Shown here one piece after another: positions 17,523-25,898 of a stretch of 64,000 nt of DNA; position 1 is the first letter of the stretch; each line of letters starts with the position of its first letter. This stretch comes from Spirochaetales bacterium. Its GTDB lineage: Bacteria; Spirochaetota; Spirochaetia; SZUA-6; DRHE01. A model generated the notes under the pieces. It made no database searches, was not told the origin of the DNA, and saw only the letters and a list, made by a program, of their open reading frames with translations. The position numbers were made by a program, and so were the translations under genes. The stretch is taken from NCBI GenBank assembly GCA_030604195.1, contig JAUVWI010000005.1, positions 1 to 64,000 of the forward strand, written 5' to 3'.

Positions 17523-19051
17523 TATTTTACCATTATATATTGATAGAATGTTGAGTTAAAATTATCCTCCAGTTTTTCAGCATCCATAATATAGGTCTGC
17601 AGGTCTAACTGCAGCGACTGGCCGGCCAGATATCGGTAATAGTCCTGCATGGAAAAGGGCTGCTCTTCAGGCTCTGTTTTCTCATCGTGGAGCTTGAGCA
17701 CTAAGACCATATCATCCATGGGCACGGGATCGGATATTTCATTCTCTTTCAGAGAGAAGGCAGTAAGGAAAAATTCCCTGCTGCCGGTTGCTGAAGCAAG
17801 ACTAACCTGATTATTTTTTACCCTGATGGGGTTTATTTCGAAGACGTTCTGGTAGTTAAGCGGAAAAAACTCAGTTGTATAGGGTGTCAGCCCGAATTCG
17901 CCACAGGCGGTAAAAAAATCGTTTTCCCTGGCTGTATCGGTAAACTCCTCAGCCCTGGTCAGGAAATAATCCTCAACCATGCCTCTTTCATAACGCATCA
18001 GGTAATCATCAACTACCTGAATAGATTCGCGGCTCTCCATATCCATGGAAATATGTGGATTATCGCAGCGGTAAATGACCCAGCCGAAACGGTTTTCCAG
18101 TACTTCACTGATCTGTCCTTCGGCTAGTTCAAAGACGGAGTCCACCGGCGCCCTTTCTTTAAAATCCCTTTCCAGATCATAATAGTAACGCCAGTCCATG
18201 TTGCCGCCTTTTTCAGCGTAACTGTCTTTGGAATGGGCTCTGGCCAGCTCTTCGAAACTGCTGGTTCTATCGTTTAATTTCTTTTTTATTTCCTCCGCTT
18301 CTGAGCGGCTGTTTTTAATAAGAATACTGCTTAATTTGATCTTTCTGAATAGGTTGCGGTTTTCTCCGGCAAAAGCAGCGACCTCCTCCTGCGGGTAATC
18401 GGAGAATTGATACCTGACAAAATAGAAGCTGCGCTGGTTATTAGTCATTTTTGCCACAAAATCAGCCTCCCGGTTGCTGAGCTGCTGGGAAGCAAAGATG
18501 TCCTGCAGGTATTGTTCATGGAGTATCTGCTCACGGAAGAATTTGCGATTAGCAGAATGTTCGGCATTGGAGGTATTCTGGTAGCGCTCTTCACTGAAAA
18601 CACCGTCAACAGTGTAGGGTCCTGCTGTAATCAGGGTTTTATCCAGCCGGTCTTCAGATACCCAGCTGCCGCTTTTTTCCGCTTCATAAAGAAAAGCGGT
18701 ATGTAAAACCGTCTGGTCAAAGGCGCCGCGCCAGACTCTATAGGCCTGGATTTCTATATTCTGATCGTTCTCCTGCTGACGGAGCTGCTCGGCCAGCAGG
18801 TCTTTCTGCCGCGAGAGAAAGTTGCCCGGAACAAACTCAATGGGTTTATCCATGTATGAGCCGAAGACAATATTGCTCCTGCCTGCGTAGCGGCTCAAAG
18901 CCGGGCCGCCTACAAAAGTCACCAGGATAATAACCAGGATGATTACACTGAATATATAGAGAAAGGGGTGGCTCTGCCGTTTTTTCTCAATATCTTTTCC
19001 GCCTGTTTCGGCTTTTTTACTTTGTGCCCGTTTTGCATGTCGTGATGGCAT
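17522..19051 (-). CDS. SurA/PrsA-like peptidyl-prolyl isomerase, membrane anchored
   Basis: 509 residues. The basic N-terminus is followed by a membrane anchor at about 31-53 and a SurA_N-like helical region (residues ~55-215). A parvulin (PpiC) domain follows at about 235-335 (SSILIKNSRSEAEEIKKKL, FEELARAHSKDSYAEKGGNMDW, FGWVIYRCD). A second, degenerate parvulin-like part may follow. Such proteins chaperone outer-membrane or secreted proteins in the periplasm. ATG 19051 has GGGAAG upstream. It is the first gene of a pair with the DUF115 gene. Confidence 0.8.
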   Translation of the reverse strand: MPSRHAKRAQSKKAETGGKDIEKKRQSHPFLYIFSVIILVIILVTFVGGPALSRYAGRSNIVFGSYMDKPIEFVPGNFLSRQKDLLAEQLRQQENDQNIEIQAYRVWRGAFDQTVLHTAFLYEAEKSGSWVSEDRLDKTLITAGPYTVDGVFSEERYQNTSNAEHSANRKFFREQILHEQYLQDIFASQQLSNREADFVAKMTNNQRSFYFVRYQFSDYPQEEVAAFAGENRNLFRKIKLSSILIKNSRSEAEEIKKKLNDRTSSFEELARAHSKDSYAEKGGNMDWRYYYDLERDFKERAPVDSVFELAEGQISEVLENRFGWVIYRCDNPHISMDMESRESIQVVDDYLMRYERGMVEDYFLTRAEEFTDTARENDFFTACGEFGLTPYTTEFFPLNYQNVFEINPIRVKNNQVSLASATGSREFFLTAFSLKENEISDPVPMDDMVLVLKLHDEKTEPEEQPFSMQDYYRYLAGQSLQLDLQTYIMDAEKLEDNFNSTFYQYIMVK

Positions 19052-19085
19052 TATCTTCCCTTATTATTATTGAAAATTGGACTAG

Positions 19086-19115
19086 ACAATAGCATTAACT
19101 CAGGAATAATGTCAA
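19086..19115 (-). promoter_or_regulatory. Candidate promoter of the PPIase-DUF115 pair
   Basis: Minus strand: TTGACA (19115-19110), 18-bp spacer, TATTGT (19091-19086). The inverted repeat at 19112-19131 overlaps the -35 box. Confidence 0.55.
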
Positions 19116-19131
19116 TTCCAGTAGGAATTGA
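19112..19131. promoter_or_regulatory. Inverted repeat, possible operator
   Basis: TCAATTCC-AGTA-GGAATTGA is a perfect 8-bp palindrome with a 4-bp centre. It overlaps the -35 box of the PPIase promoter and sits between two divergent genes, so a dimeric regulator could bind here. Confidence 0.45.
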
Positions 19132-19171
19132 TTTAGCATGGTTACTTGAGAGTAATGAGATTGTCAAGCAG

Positions 19172-19200
19172 TTTACAACAGGGCAATCTCTGGTTAGAAT
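19172..19200 (+). promoter_or_regulatory. Candidate promoter of the 19.2-kb gene
   Basis: TTTACA (19172-19177), 17-bp spacer, TAGAAT (19195-19200), 9 bp before the ATG; AGAGGG lies between. Confidence 0.5.
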
Positions 19201-19209
19201 AGAGGGCAA

Positions 19210-20187
19210 ATGGATAGGGATGATGCTGGTGTAAAGCACCGGCTGAAGCGTAAAGACCTGGTAAAGTGCATATTCATTATCTTCTCCGGTGAATATGATA
19301 AAAGTGATGCTGAGACAATCTGGGATATCGAGATACCGGTTGAAACGCTTAGAATCCACCTGAAGGAGAAGTATGGGGTCGATTACACGAGCAACTCCTA
19401 TATATATTCTCAACTGAAGCACTATGAAGAGGAAATCGGCCTTACCCTGTTCAGGTTCGAGAAGTGTAAAGGTAATGAACAGAATATAATAGTCTTTTTA
19501 AACAATAAGATGAGTGCCTTCTACCAGCACCATCACCTCTATGCAACCCATAAAATCAAGATTGCCAATGGTGTTTACGGGATGATCCAGAATTTCAAAA
19601 TCGAAACTGGCATCACCAGGCCGGTTAAAATTCTCTTGGGCTCAGGAACTATTCCCTATCATATCGCGATTATCCTGAGGGACAAATCTTCGGAGGAAAA
19701 CAGGTATTCAATCTATACGCACAACCTGGGAATTATAGAGGAGCTGCACGGTCCCGGTGTTAATCACAAATATTTTGACCTGCATATTCCTGCGGGAAAG
19801 ATTAATTACTGGATTAATGCCATTATCGGAAACGATAACAACCTCTATAAATCCATAGAGTTTGATTTTATCGTACAATCCACCAAATACATTTACGAAG
19901 GTGATGTTTATGTCGATGACCAGGAAGAAAAAGAGCGGAAAGGGATCATATTAAAGGAATGTAAAGGGGCAAAGATCCTCACCCTTATTAAAGATGAGCT
20001 TGTCGATCATCCTTTAAAGGACCTGTCTCCTTTCGGTGCAATAACGGATTATGATTATCTGGTGGTTCCCAGGATGAACTTTAATGTCAAAAAAAAGCGG
20101 AAATACGATCTGATGTTTGAGCGGTATCAGAATTTACTTGCTCCCGAAATAGTCAGTTGGAACTTCATTATATATAAGGTAATTTAG
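19210..20187 (+). CDS. Unrecognised protein, possibly a regulator with a DeoR-type sugar-sensing C-terminal domain
   Basis: 325 residues, no signal peptide and no membrane segment. Residues ~10-105 are charged and helical (IPVETLRIHLKEKYGVD, YIYSQLKHYEEEIGL) and could hold a winged-helix DNA-binding fold. Residues ~135-310 contain VKILLGSGTIPYHIAIILRD..YSIYTHNLGIIEEL, which recalls the SGTT...A.L and T.N..I..EL signatures of DeoR/ISOCOT sensor domains. This is an inference from spacing only. It stands alone, divergent from the PPIase pair and convergent with the GDPD-like gene. ATG 19210 has AGAGGG just upstream. Confidence 0.5.
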   Translation: MDRDDAGVKHRLKRKDLVKCIFIIFSGEYDKSDAETIWDIEIPVETLRIHLKEKYGVDYTSNSYIYSQLKHYEEEIGLTLFRFEKCKGNEQNIIVFLNNKMSAFYQHHHLYATHKIKIANGVYGMIQNFKIETGITRPVKILLGSGTIPYHIAIILRDKSSEENRYSIYTHNLGIIEELHGPGVNHKYFDLHIPAGKINYWINAIIGNDNNLYKSIEFDFIVQSTKYIYEGDVYVDDQEEKERKGIILKECKGAKILTLIKDELVDHPLKDLSPFGAITDYDYLVVPRMNFNVKKKRKYDLMFERYQNLLAPEIVSWNFIIYKVI

Positions 20188-20208
20188 AAGACTTCATAAA
20201 GTTCAAGC

Positions 20209-21087
20209 TTATCGGGCCTCTAAATAGCTTTTCCAGGAATCCGGGGTATCGCTGCTGATTCGATCGGGCTGCATCTCTAAAATTGGGCTGAATATTTTGC
20301 CGTTATTTTTTTCGGTGAAATTGAGTGTCCAGACGCATACCTCTGTTCCCCTGCTGTGCAGAAATTCGATCCAGTTGAAACCATCGGCGGCTGATTTTTC
20401 CAGGAGTGTATAGCGCAGATACCAAAGATCAGCAACCTGGACCTGTGACCATAGTGAAGCAGCCCGTGCCGTCAAGTATTCATAAGAGCTCTGCCAGTTA
20501 TAAGATGCAATCGGGTGATCGTCCTGATAGGTGAAGCGGTTCTGCCGAAAGGGAGGATATGGATCTGCATCTGATCTTCCGACATCAATAAAAAACTGGG
20601 GATCGAAACCAAGTTTAACCTCTCCATCCAATTCATGTAATCTTCTGATAGCCCAATCAGCACAACTGCTTATCCTTACTCTCTTTTTTACAGGAGCTAT
20701 TATGCGCAGCAGGTTTATAAGGATTTCATCGGTGAAAGGAACTGAGGCATGGGTTTTCAGGTCGAGTTGAAGTTCTTTGATTAAAAGCTCATTATTGAGC
20801 AGCTCAATTAATTGGGATAGATGAGCAACCCTGGTTTTTCCGTTTCCCTTTTTATTCAGGTAGCATAATTTCTGCTGGTCAGCCCGGGTTAAAAGGAATA
20901 CCGGCCCGGTGAGGTTAGTCGTGCTGTCAAGTTTCTCGTTATGGAACAGCAGAAAATCTCCATAGGAGAGGGGTGAGATATCATATTCTATATAGTAGAG
21001 CCCTTTTTCAACACATTCCTGCAATCCTGCAAGTGTGTTGGGCAGAGAAGAGAGTTTTGTTCTTGCAGCATGTGAAACGATCTGCAT
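20209..21087 (-). CDS. Glycerophosphodiester phosphodiesterase-like protein
   Basis: 292 residues from ATG 21087, which has GGGGGGAAA directly upstream; a longer start at 21138 is possible. The GDPD (TIM-barrel) pattern is visible: SHAARTKL...LPNTLAGLQECVEKGLYYIEYDI, then FLLFHNEKLDSTTN, and at the end VCVWTLNF...RISSDTPDSW. The family motif HRG...PENT reads HAA...LPNT here, so the phosphate-contacting Arg and a metal-binding Glu appear changed while E-x-D and the second His are kept. It is divergent from an ABC transporter, like the ugp (glycerol-phosphate) systems where UgpQ is a GDPD. Catalytic activity is uncertain. Confidence 0.7.
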   Translation of the reverse strand: MQIVSHAARTKLSSLPNTLAGLQECVEKGLYYIEYDISPLSYGDFLLFHNEKLDSTTNLTGPVFLLTRADQQKLCYLNKKGNGKTRVAHLSQLIELLNNELLIKELQLDLKTHASVPFTDEILINLLRIIAPVKKRVRISSCADWAIRRLHELDGEVKLGFDPQFFIDVGRSDADPYPPFRQNRFTYQDDHPIASYNWQSSYEYLTARAASLWSQVQVADLWYLRYTLLEKSAADGFNWIEFLHSRGTEVCVWTLNFTEKNNGKIFSPILEMQPDRISSDTPDSWKSYLEAR

Positions 21088-21277
21088 TTTCCCCCCGGAA
21101 TGGACAGTACTATAATTCCAAATCATTTTAGAGGTCAATTTCTATTTGCTCGAGGTTATTAACAGAGAATCTACTGTCAGGCGAGTCATGTAAATCATAT
21201 TAAAACTACGTGTGATTCCTTTTGCGCTTAATTAGTGAATCTTCCCTAATATTGAGATATTCGTTAACTATTTTTAT

Positions 21278-21306
21278 TTGACGGGAAAAAATCGTTAGTA
21301 TAGAGT
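21278..21306 (+). promoter_or_regulatory. Candidate promoter of the ABC transporter operon
   Basis: TTGACG (21278-21283), 17-bp spacer, TAGAGT (21301-21306), 35 bp before the ATG at 21342, which has a perfect AAGGAGGA ribosome-binding site. Confidence 0.5.
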
Positions 21307-21341
21307 TTTCCTAAACCTGAAAAACATTAAGGAGGAATACC

Positions 21342-22721
21342 ATGAAAAAATGGTTGTTTTTGGTAACTCTGCTGATCATTGCCGGTGTTATATTTGCCGG
21401 AGGTCAGAAGGAGGTAGAAAAGGCTCCGGCCGGGGTTGAGCTGGTAACTATCAAGGCCCGCTGCCGTGCCAAACCACCCATGGAGGACTGGCGCGGTAAC
21501 AACATTCTCATGGCTGTGCCCGAGGTCAATGCTCTTCTGGAAGCCAAGGGTGATAACCGCCGGTTACAGGCGGAGGTCGTCCAGGACAACATGGGCTGGG
21601 GCGACCTTGTCACGGAGTTCGTTCTGGCTACGGACGCCGGAGAGGCGCCCGACATATGGCTCACAGGCCATGAGTTCATCGGCGCCCAGGCCGAAGGGGG
21701 CCGTATCATGCCCCTGGATGACATGATCGGCGATTACCCCGAGTTTGCCAACCTGATTGACAATCTGTGGGACTGCGTCAAGTACAAGGGCAAGATCTGG
21801 GGTATTCCGCAGGACGCCGAGGCCCGGCCGATCTACTGGAACAAGCCGCTGCTGAGAAAGCTGGGTTGGTCCGACGTGAAGATCGAAGCCCTGCCTGAGA
21901 ACATCAGGAAGGGCGAGTTCACCCTCTACGACATGCTGGACACGGCAAAAGAGGCTGTGGACAAAGGAATCGTTAAGAAGGGCATGGGCTTCTGGCACCG
22001 CCCGAAGAACGGCCCCGACTTCACTGCCTTCTACTACGCGTTCGGCGGGGAGACCATTGATCCAAAGACTGGCAAGATGGTCTTTGACAGAGAGGCCTTT
22101 AAGAAATACTACCAGTTCTTCTGGGATGCCTCTCAAACCTACAAGGTGACGGAGGTCCTGGGCGTGGGCTGGGGTGATACCTGGCATCCAAGTGTCTCCG
22201 GAGGCAAGGTCCTGTTCTTCCTGGGAGGAACCTGGCAGTGGGCTGAGTGGGCCGAGCTCTTCGTCAAGGATCTTGGCGGCGAGGCCTTCCTGTTTGAGAA
22301 CTTCGGTTTTGGGTTGGTCCCGGCAGCGGAGAAGGGCGGCAGGCCGAACACCCTGACCCATCCCCTGGCCTATCTTATAAGCTCCCAGTCAAAGAATCCT
22401 GACATCGCACTGGCTCTATTAGCCAAAATCACCACGGATGAGGCCAATACCCGCCATGCGATAAACAGCACCCACCTGGGCATACTCAAGTCCCAGGCGG
22501 ATTATGAGCCCTATAAGAAATCCCGTATCTTAAGCGAGACGCTCTACATGCTGGACTATACCACCTATCTGCCCAACAACCCCAACTGGGGTCCTTACTC
22601 GACAATTACATATGAAGCCCTGGCAGCGGTGGAGGCCGGGGAACTTACCCCTGAAAAGGCTCTTGCATTCGCCGAGGACGGGCTTAAGCGTGAGCTGGGT
22701 GATAAAGTGATCATCCGATGA
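21342..22721 (+). CDS. ABC transporter substrate-binding protein (family 1, carbohydrate type)
   Basis: 459 residues with a signal peptide (residues 1-19, cleavage near FAG/GQK). No lipobox cysteine is present, so it is probably free or tethered otherwise. The fold is recognised by TDAGEAPDIWLTGHEFI, GGRIMPLDDMI, YKGKIWGIPQDAEARPIYWNKPLL and GKVLFFLGGTWQWAEW. It would deliver a sugar, polyol or glycerol-phosphate-type solute to the permeases. The ligand cannot be read from sequence; the GDPD-like neighbour hints at glycerophosphodiesters. Codons look richer in G/C-ending forms than in neighbouring genes, suggesting acquisition from another lineage. Confidence 0.9.
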   Translation: MKKWLFLVTLLIIAGVIFAGGQKEVEKAPAGVELVTIKARCRAKPPMEDWRGNNILMAVPEVNALLEAKGDNRRLQAEVVQDNMGWGDLVTEFVLATDAGEAPDIWLTGHEFIGAQAEGGRIMPLDDMIGDYPEFANLIDNLWDCVKYKGKIWGIPQDAEARPIYWNKPLLRKLGWSDVKIEALPENIRKGEFTLYDMLDTAKEAVDKGIVKKGMGFWHRPKNGPDFTAFYYAFGGETIDPKTGKMVFDREAFKKYYQFFWDASQTYKVTEVLGVGWGDTWHPSVSGGKVLFFLGGTWQWAEWAELFVKDLGGEAFLFENFGFGLVPAAEKGGRPNTLTHPLAYLISSQSKNPDIALALLAKITTDEANTRHAINSTHLGILKSQADYEPYKKSRILSETLYMLDYTTYLPNNPNWGPYSTITYEALAAVEAGELTPEKALAFAEDGLKRELGDKVIIR

Positions 22722-23737
22722 GAATTGAAAACAAAGTGAAGGGGGGGGCGACTGCCCCCCCCTTCACATATCCGGCAGGGGAGATTCCGACCGCATCGGC
22801 TCGCCGCCTTAGGGGTAACCTGACAGCGTATGGCTTCATGGCCCCTACGGTGCTTATAGTGACACTATTCTTCTTCCTGCCCGTGGTGATGATTTTCTTG
22901 CTTAGCTTCACCGGCCTGGATATGACAAACTTCGGAAAACTGCAATGGTGGCTGCCGAAAAACTGGGATCTTGAGAACTACGTCAAGATCTTTACCAACA
23001 AGTTCTTCCCTAAGATTTTTGGCAACACGATCATGTACACGGCTGTGACCCTCTGTTTGTTCAACGTAGGAATGGGTTTGGTGGTCGCGCTTCTGACAAC
23101 CAATATCGACCGGCGGGCCGGTTTCTTATTCAGGGTGATCTGGCTCCTGCCGCGCATAACCCCTATAGTAGTGTATATCATCATGTGGAAGGCCCTGGCC
23201 GGACCCGAGCCCATGGGAATCATCAATCGCTACCTACTTACTCCCCTGGGACTAAGTGACGGCGAGTTCCTGATAAACACCTATCCCTGGGTCTTCGTTA
23301 TCTTAACCAACGGCTTTGTCGGCGCTTCCTTCGGCATGATAATATTCACCTCGGCTATCGAGTCAATCCCTAAGGATTACATGATGGCTTCCAAAGTAGA
23401 TGGGGCCTCCACCTGGCAGACGATTCGTCACGTTACCATCCCCATAATCCGATGGCCCCTCCTATTCGTCACCACCTATCAGACCCTTTCCCTCCTGACC
23501 TCTTTTGAATATATCATGCTTCTTACCGACGGAGGTCCGAGATTGTACCAGACCGAGGTCTGGGCTCTGACCGCCTACCACAGGGCTCTGACCAGTTATT
23601 TCGGCAATACCCAGTGGGGCTACGGCTCGGCCTGGGCAGTGATCCTGGTAATCATCGGGGTGGTTATGGCCATTATCTACCTGCGCATATTCCGCTTCGG
23701 CGCTCTGGTGCAGGAGCCAAAGATCGAGACTCTTTAG
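22718..23737 (+). CDS. ABC transporter permease (MalF/UgpA type)
   Basis: 339 residues with six or more membrane segments from about residue 41 on (MAPTVLIVTLFFFLPVV...). The EAA loop is SAIESIPKDYMMASKVDGASTWQTIRHVTIPII. The ATG at 22718 overlaps the SBP stop (ATGA). The first ~40 residues are cytoplasmic, and residues 7-17 are encoded by a perfect 14-bp GC hairpin, so translation could instead begin downstream (GTG 22736 or ATG 22838). It is the inner-membrane partner of the next permease. Confidence 0.88.
   Translation: MRIENKVKGGATAPPFTYPAGEIPTASARRLRGNLTAYGFMAPTVLIVTLFFFLPVVMIFLLSFTGLDMTNFGKLQWWLPKNWDLENYVKIFTNKFFPKIFGNTIMYTAVTLCLFNVGMGLVVALLTTNIDRRAGFLFRVIWLLPRITPIVVYIIMWKALAGPEPMGIINRYLLTPLGLSDGEFLINTYPWVFVILTNGFVGASFGMIIFTSAIESIPKDYMMASKVDGASTWQTIRHVTIPIIRWPLLFVTTYQTLSLLTSFEYIMLLTDGGPRLYQTEVWALTAYHRALTSYFGNTQWGYGSAWAVILVIIGVVMAIIYLRIFRFGALVQEPKIETL
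22736..22767 (+). promoter_or_regulatory. Perfect 14-bp GC hairpin at the SBP-permease junction
   Basis: GTGAAGGGGGGGGC (22736-22749), loop GACT, GCCCCCCCCTTCAC (22754-22767). The stem is perfect and includes eight consecutive G-C pairs. It begins 14 nt after the SBP stop and lies inside the first codons of the permease frame. Such hairpins after SBP genes stabilise the upstream mRNA and lower downstream expression, giving excess binding protein (inference). Confidence 0.85.
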
Positions 23738-23749
23738 CAGGAGAAAATC

Positions 23750-24640
23750 ATGAACTTGAAACAACGCATTGAGAAGTCCGTCATTTACATCTTTCTTATC
23801 CTCTCCGTGACCCCAATTATCGCCGGTTATTTATGGCTGCTCATAAGCTCCTTCTCCCAAAAGACGGAGGGCCTGCGCTCCCTCGGATGGACTCTTAAAA
23901 ACTGGAGCTTCCTGTTGGTGTCGCCCTTCGGCCGTAATTTTGCCAGTATCTGGTGGGTGACGGCTAACACCCTGATGGTTGCCCTGACCATGACCCTCAT
24001 CGTTGTCCTTGTTTCTTCCCTGGCCGGCTACGCCCTGTCGCGAATGAAGTTTAGAGGGCGTAAAACCTTCCTCTCCATGACCCTGATCCTTCACGCTTTT
24101 CCCAGTGTAACCCTGCTCATTCCCATCTACTTCGTACTCCGCTGGATTTCGAGGATTCCTCTCATTGGGAAAGGTCTCCCACTCATCGGCGGCTTCGGGT
24201 TCAACACACTGGGGGGGGTGGCCCTGGTTATGGTGGCCTTTCAACTGCCCTTCGGCATCTGGATAATGAAGGGCTTTTTCGACAATATTTCCTGGGACGT
24301 GGAAAGGGCCGCTCTGATCGACGGCGCCTCCCGCTTTCAGGTCTGGCGGCAGATCATGATGCCAAACATTAAGCCTGGCATCGCCTCTCTGGCCATTTTC
24401 GCCTTTATTTCCGGTTGGAACGCCTACCTGATTCCTTTCACCTTTACGATCGGGCGGGCGGGCAAAACGGCTGTACTCTCCGTCTATCTGCAGAACTTCC
24501 AGGGCGATACCGCAATGACCAACTGGAACATGGTGACTGCCGTCGGTCTGTTCCAACTGCTCCCTGTGATGCTATTCTTCATCTTTACTCAGGAGTATCT
24601 GCTAAAGATCTATGCCGGCGGAGCCAAGGGTGGAGTATAG
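23750..24640 (+). CDS. ABC transporter permease (MalG/UgpE type)
   Basis: 296 residues, six membrane segments. The EAA loop reads GFFDNISWDVERAALIDGASRFQVWRQIMMP, and LAGYALSRMKFRGRK matches MalG-type proteins. ATG has GGAGAAAATC upstream and follows the first permease by 12 nt. With the first permease it forms the membrane channel of the importer. Confidence 0.92.
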   Translation: MNLKQRIEKSVIYIFLILSVTPIIAGYLWLLISSFSQKTEGLRSLGWTLKNWSFLLVSPFGRNFASIWWVTANTLMVALTMTLIVVLVSSLAGYALSRMKFRGRKTFLSMTLILHAFPSVTLLIPIYFVLRWISRIPLIGKGLPLIGGFGFNTLGGVALVMVAFQLPFGIWIMKGFFDNISWDVERAALIDGASRFQVWRQIMMPNIKPGIASLAIFAFISGWNAYLIPFTFTIGRAGKTAVLSVYLQNFQGDTAMTNWNMVTAVGLFQLLPVMLFFIFTQEYLLKIYAGGAKGGV

Positions 24641-24679
24641 TTTTTAAATTGAAGTTGAAGAGTCAAAGGAAGCATAAAA

Positions 24680-25759
24680 ATGAAAATTGAACTGAAAAAT
24701 CTTTCAAAAAAATTCGGTGCTGTAAGTGCTATAAGCAGGATAAATCTCGATATCAAGGACGGGGAGTTTGTCGCATTGTTAGGACCTTCAGGCTGCGGAA
24801 AGACAACAACCCTTCTATTGGTGGCAGGAATATATAAACCGACTGAAGGCGATATTTTCTTTGACGAAACAAGGGTGAACAGCTTTCCCCCAAAAGACAG
24901 GGATATCGGCATGGTTTTTCAGAGTTATGCTTTATATCCGCACATGACCGTTTTTCAGAACCTCACCTATCCTCTGCGGCTAAAAAAGAGGCCTAAAGAA
25001 GAAATGAAACGTGAGGCGCAGTATGTAGGCGAGATGTTGGGAATTGAGGAATTATTAGAAAGAAAGCCAGGCCAGCTTTCAGGAGGACAGCAGCAGAGGG
25101 TTGCTTTAGGGCGAGCGTTGATTAAAAAACCCAATCTTCTGCTCTTTGATGAGCCGCTTTCCAACCTTGATGCTCGCCTCCGCATCTCCATGAGGGGTGA
25201 GATAAAGAAACTCCAGAAGGACCTGGGAATTACCAGTATCTATGTAACCCATGACCAGATCGAGGCTCTTACCATGGCAGACAGGATAGCGGTAATAAAT
25301 GGGGGAGTGCTTCAGGCCTATACCGACCCTGAAGATCTTCATGACAGGCCGAAAACCCTATTTGTTGCTGAGTTCATAGGAAACCCCCCGATGAACCTCT
25401 TTGACGTCGAAATCCAAAGTGAAGGGGGTAATCTCGTTGTAAATCTTGGAGATGGAGTAAAGATTGCAGTTCCTGATTCAAGAAAACCCGAAAAAACTGT
25501 TAAGGGTAGAGTGAGAATGGGGATAAGACCACAGGATATTCATCCGAATGCCAAAGAGGGGATCGAGACGGAAGTCTCTTTAGTTGAGCCCATGGGCAGG
25601 GATGACCTCATAGTGTGCCGGGTAGGGGAAATGGATATTCATTTTCTTGTTGATCCGGTTATGAAGCTGAAGATGGGAGACAGCATAAAACTGAAGTTTA
25701 ACATGGAAAAAACCCAATTTTTCGATACAGAAACTAAGCTTTCACTGCTCTGGAATTGA
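24680..25759 (+). CDS. ABC transporter ATP-binding protein (MalK/UgpC type)
   Basis: 359 residues. Walker A GPSGCGKTT at 35-43, Q loop VFQSYALYPHMTV, signature LSGGQQQR, Walker B LLLFDEPLSNLDA and H loop VTHDQ are all intact. A C-terminal TOBE-type region (~240-355: GVKIAVPD, RMGIRPQDI) is typical of carbohydrate importers. This gene seems less GC-rich than the three before it and is preceded by a 39-bp gap, so it may have a separate history. It energises the SBP-permease system. Confidence 0.93.
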   Translation: MKIELKNLSKKFGAVSAISRINLDIKDGEFVALLGPSGCGKTTTLLLVAGIYKPTEGDIFFDETRVNSFPPKDRDIGMVFQSYALYPHMTVFQNLTYPLRLKKRPKEEMKREAQYVGEMLGIEELLERKPGQLSGGQQQRVALGRALIKKPNLLLFDEPLSNLDARLRISMRGEIKKLQKDLGITSIYVTHDQIEALTMADRIAVINGGVLQAYTDPEDLHDRPKTLFVAEFIGNPPMNLFDVEIQSEGGNLVVNLGDGVKIAVPDSRKPEKTVKGRVRMGIRPQDIHPNAKEGIETEVSLVEPMGRDDLIVCRVGEMDIHFLVDPVMKLKMGDSIKLKFNMEKTQFFDTETKLSLLWN

Positions 25760-25844
25760 GCTCCACGACCGCCGCCCGGCTCCCTGTCTCGCCAAGGTCC
25801 GACTTTCGGAAGGTACGTGTATATGCCCCCCTCCTAAAAAAAAG

Positions 25845-25872
25845 TTGTTTTTAAGTTTAATATCCATATAAT
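25845..25872 (+). promoter_or_regulatory. Candidate promoter of the propeller lipoprotein gene
   Basis: TTGTTT (25845-25850), 16-bp spacer, perfect TATAAT (25867-25872), 26 bp before the ATG at 25899, which has AGAAGGAGA upstream. Confidence 0.6.
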
Positions 25873-25898
25873 TATTAAAGTTAGAGAAGGAGATTGAT

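Noticed and set aside
21564-22361. 265-codon minus-strand frame inside the substrate-binding protein gene
   Set aside because: Long antisense frames arise from GC-ending codon bias here; composition is His/Leu/Val-skewed with no motif or ribosome-binding site.
22718-22838. Hairpin as an intrinsic terminator of the SBP gene
   Set aside because: No T-run follows the stem on the plus strand, so full termination is unlikely; attenuation or stabilisation fits better.
23831-24556. 241-codon minus-strand frame inside the second permease gene
   Set aside because: Antisense shadow: the complementary frame of a membrane protein gives a His/Gly/Gln-rich, non-protein-like sequence.
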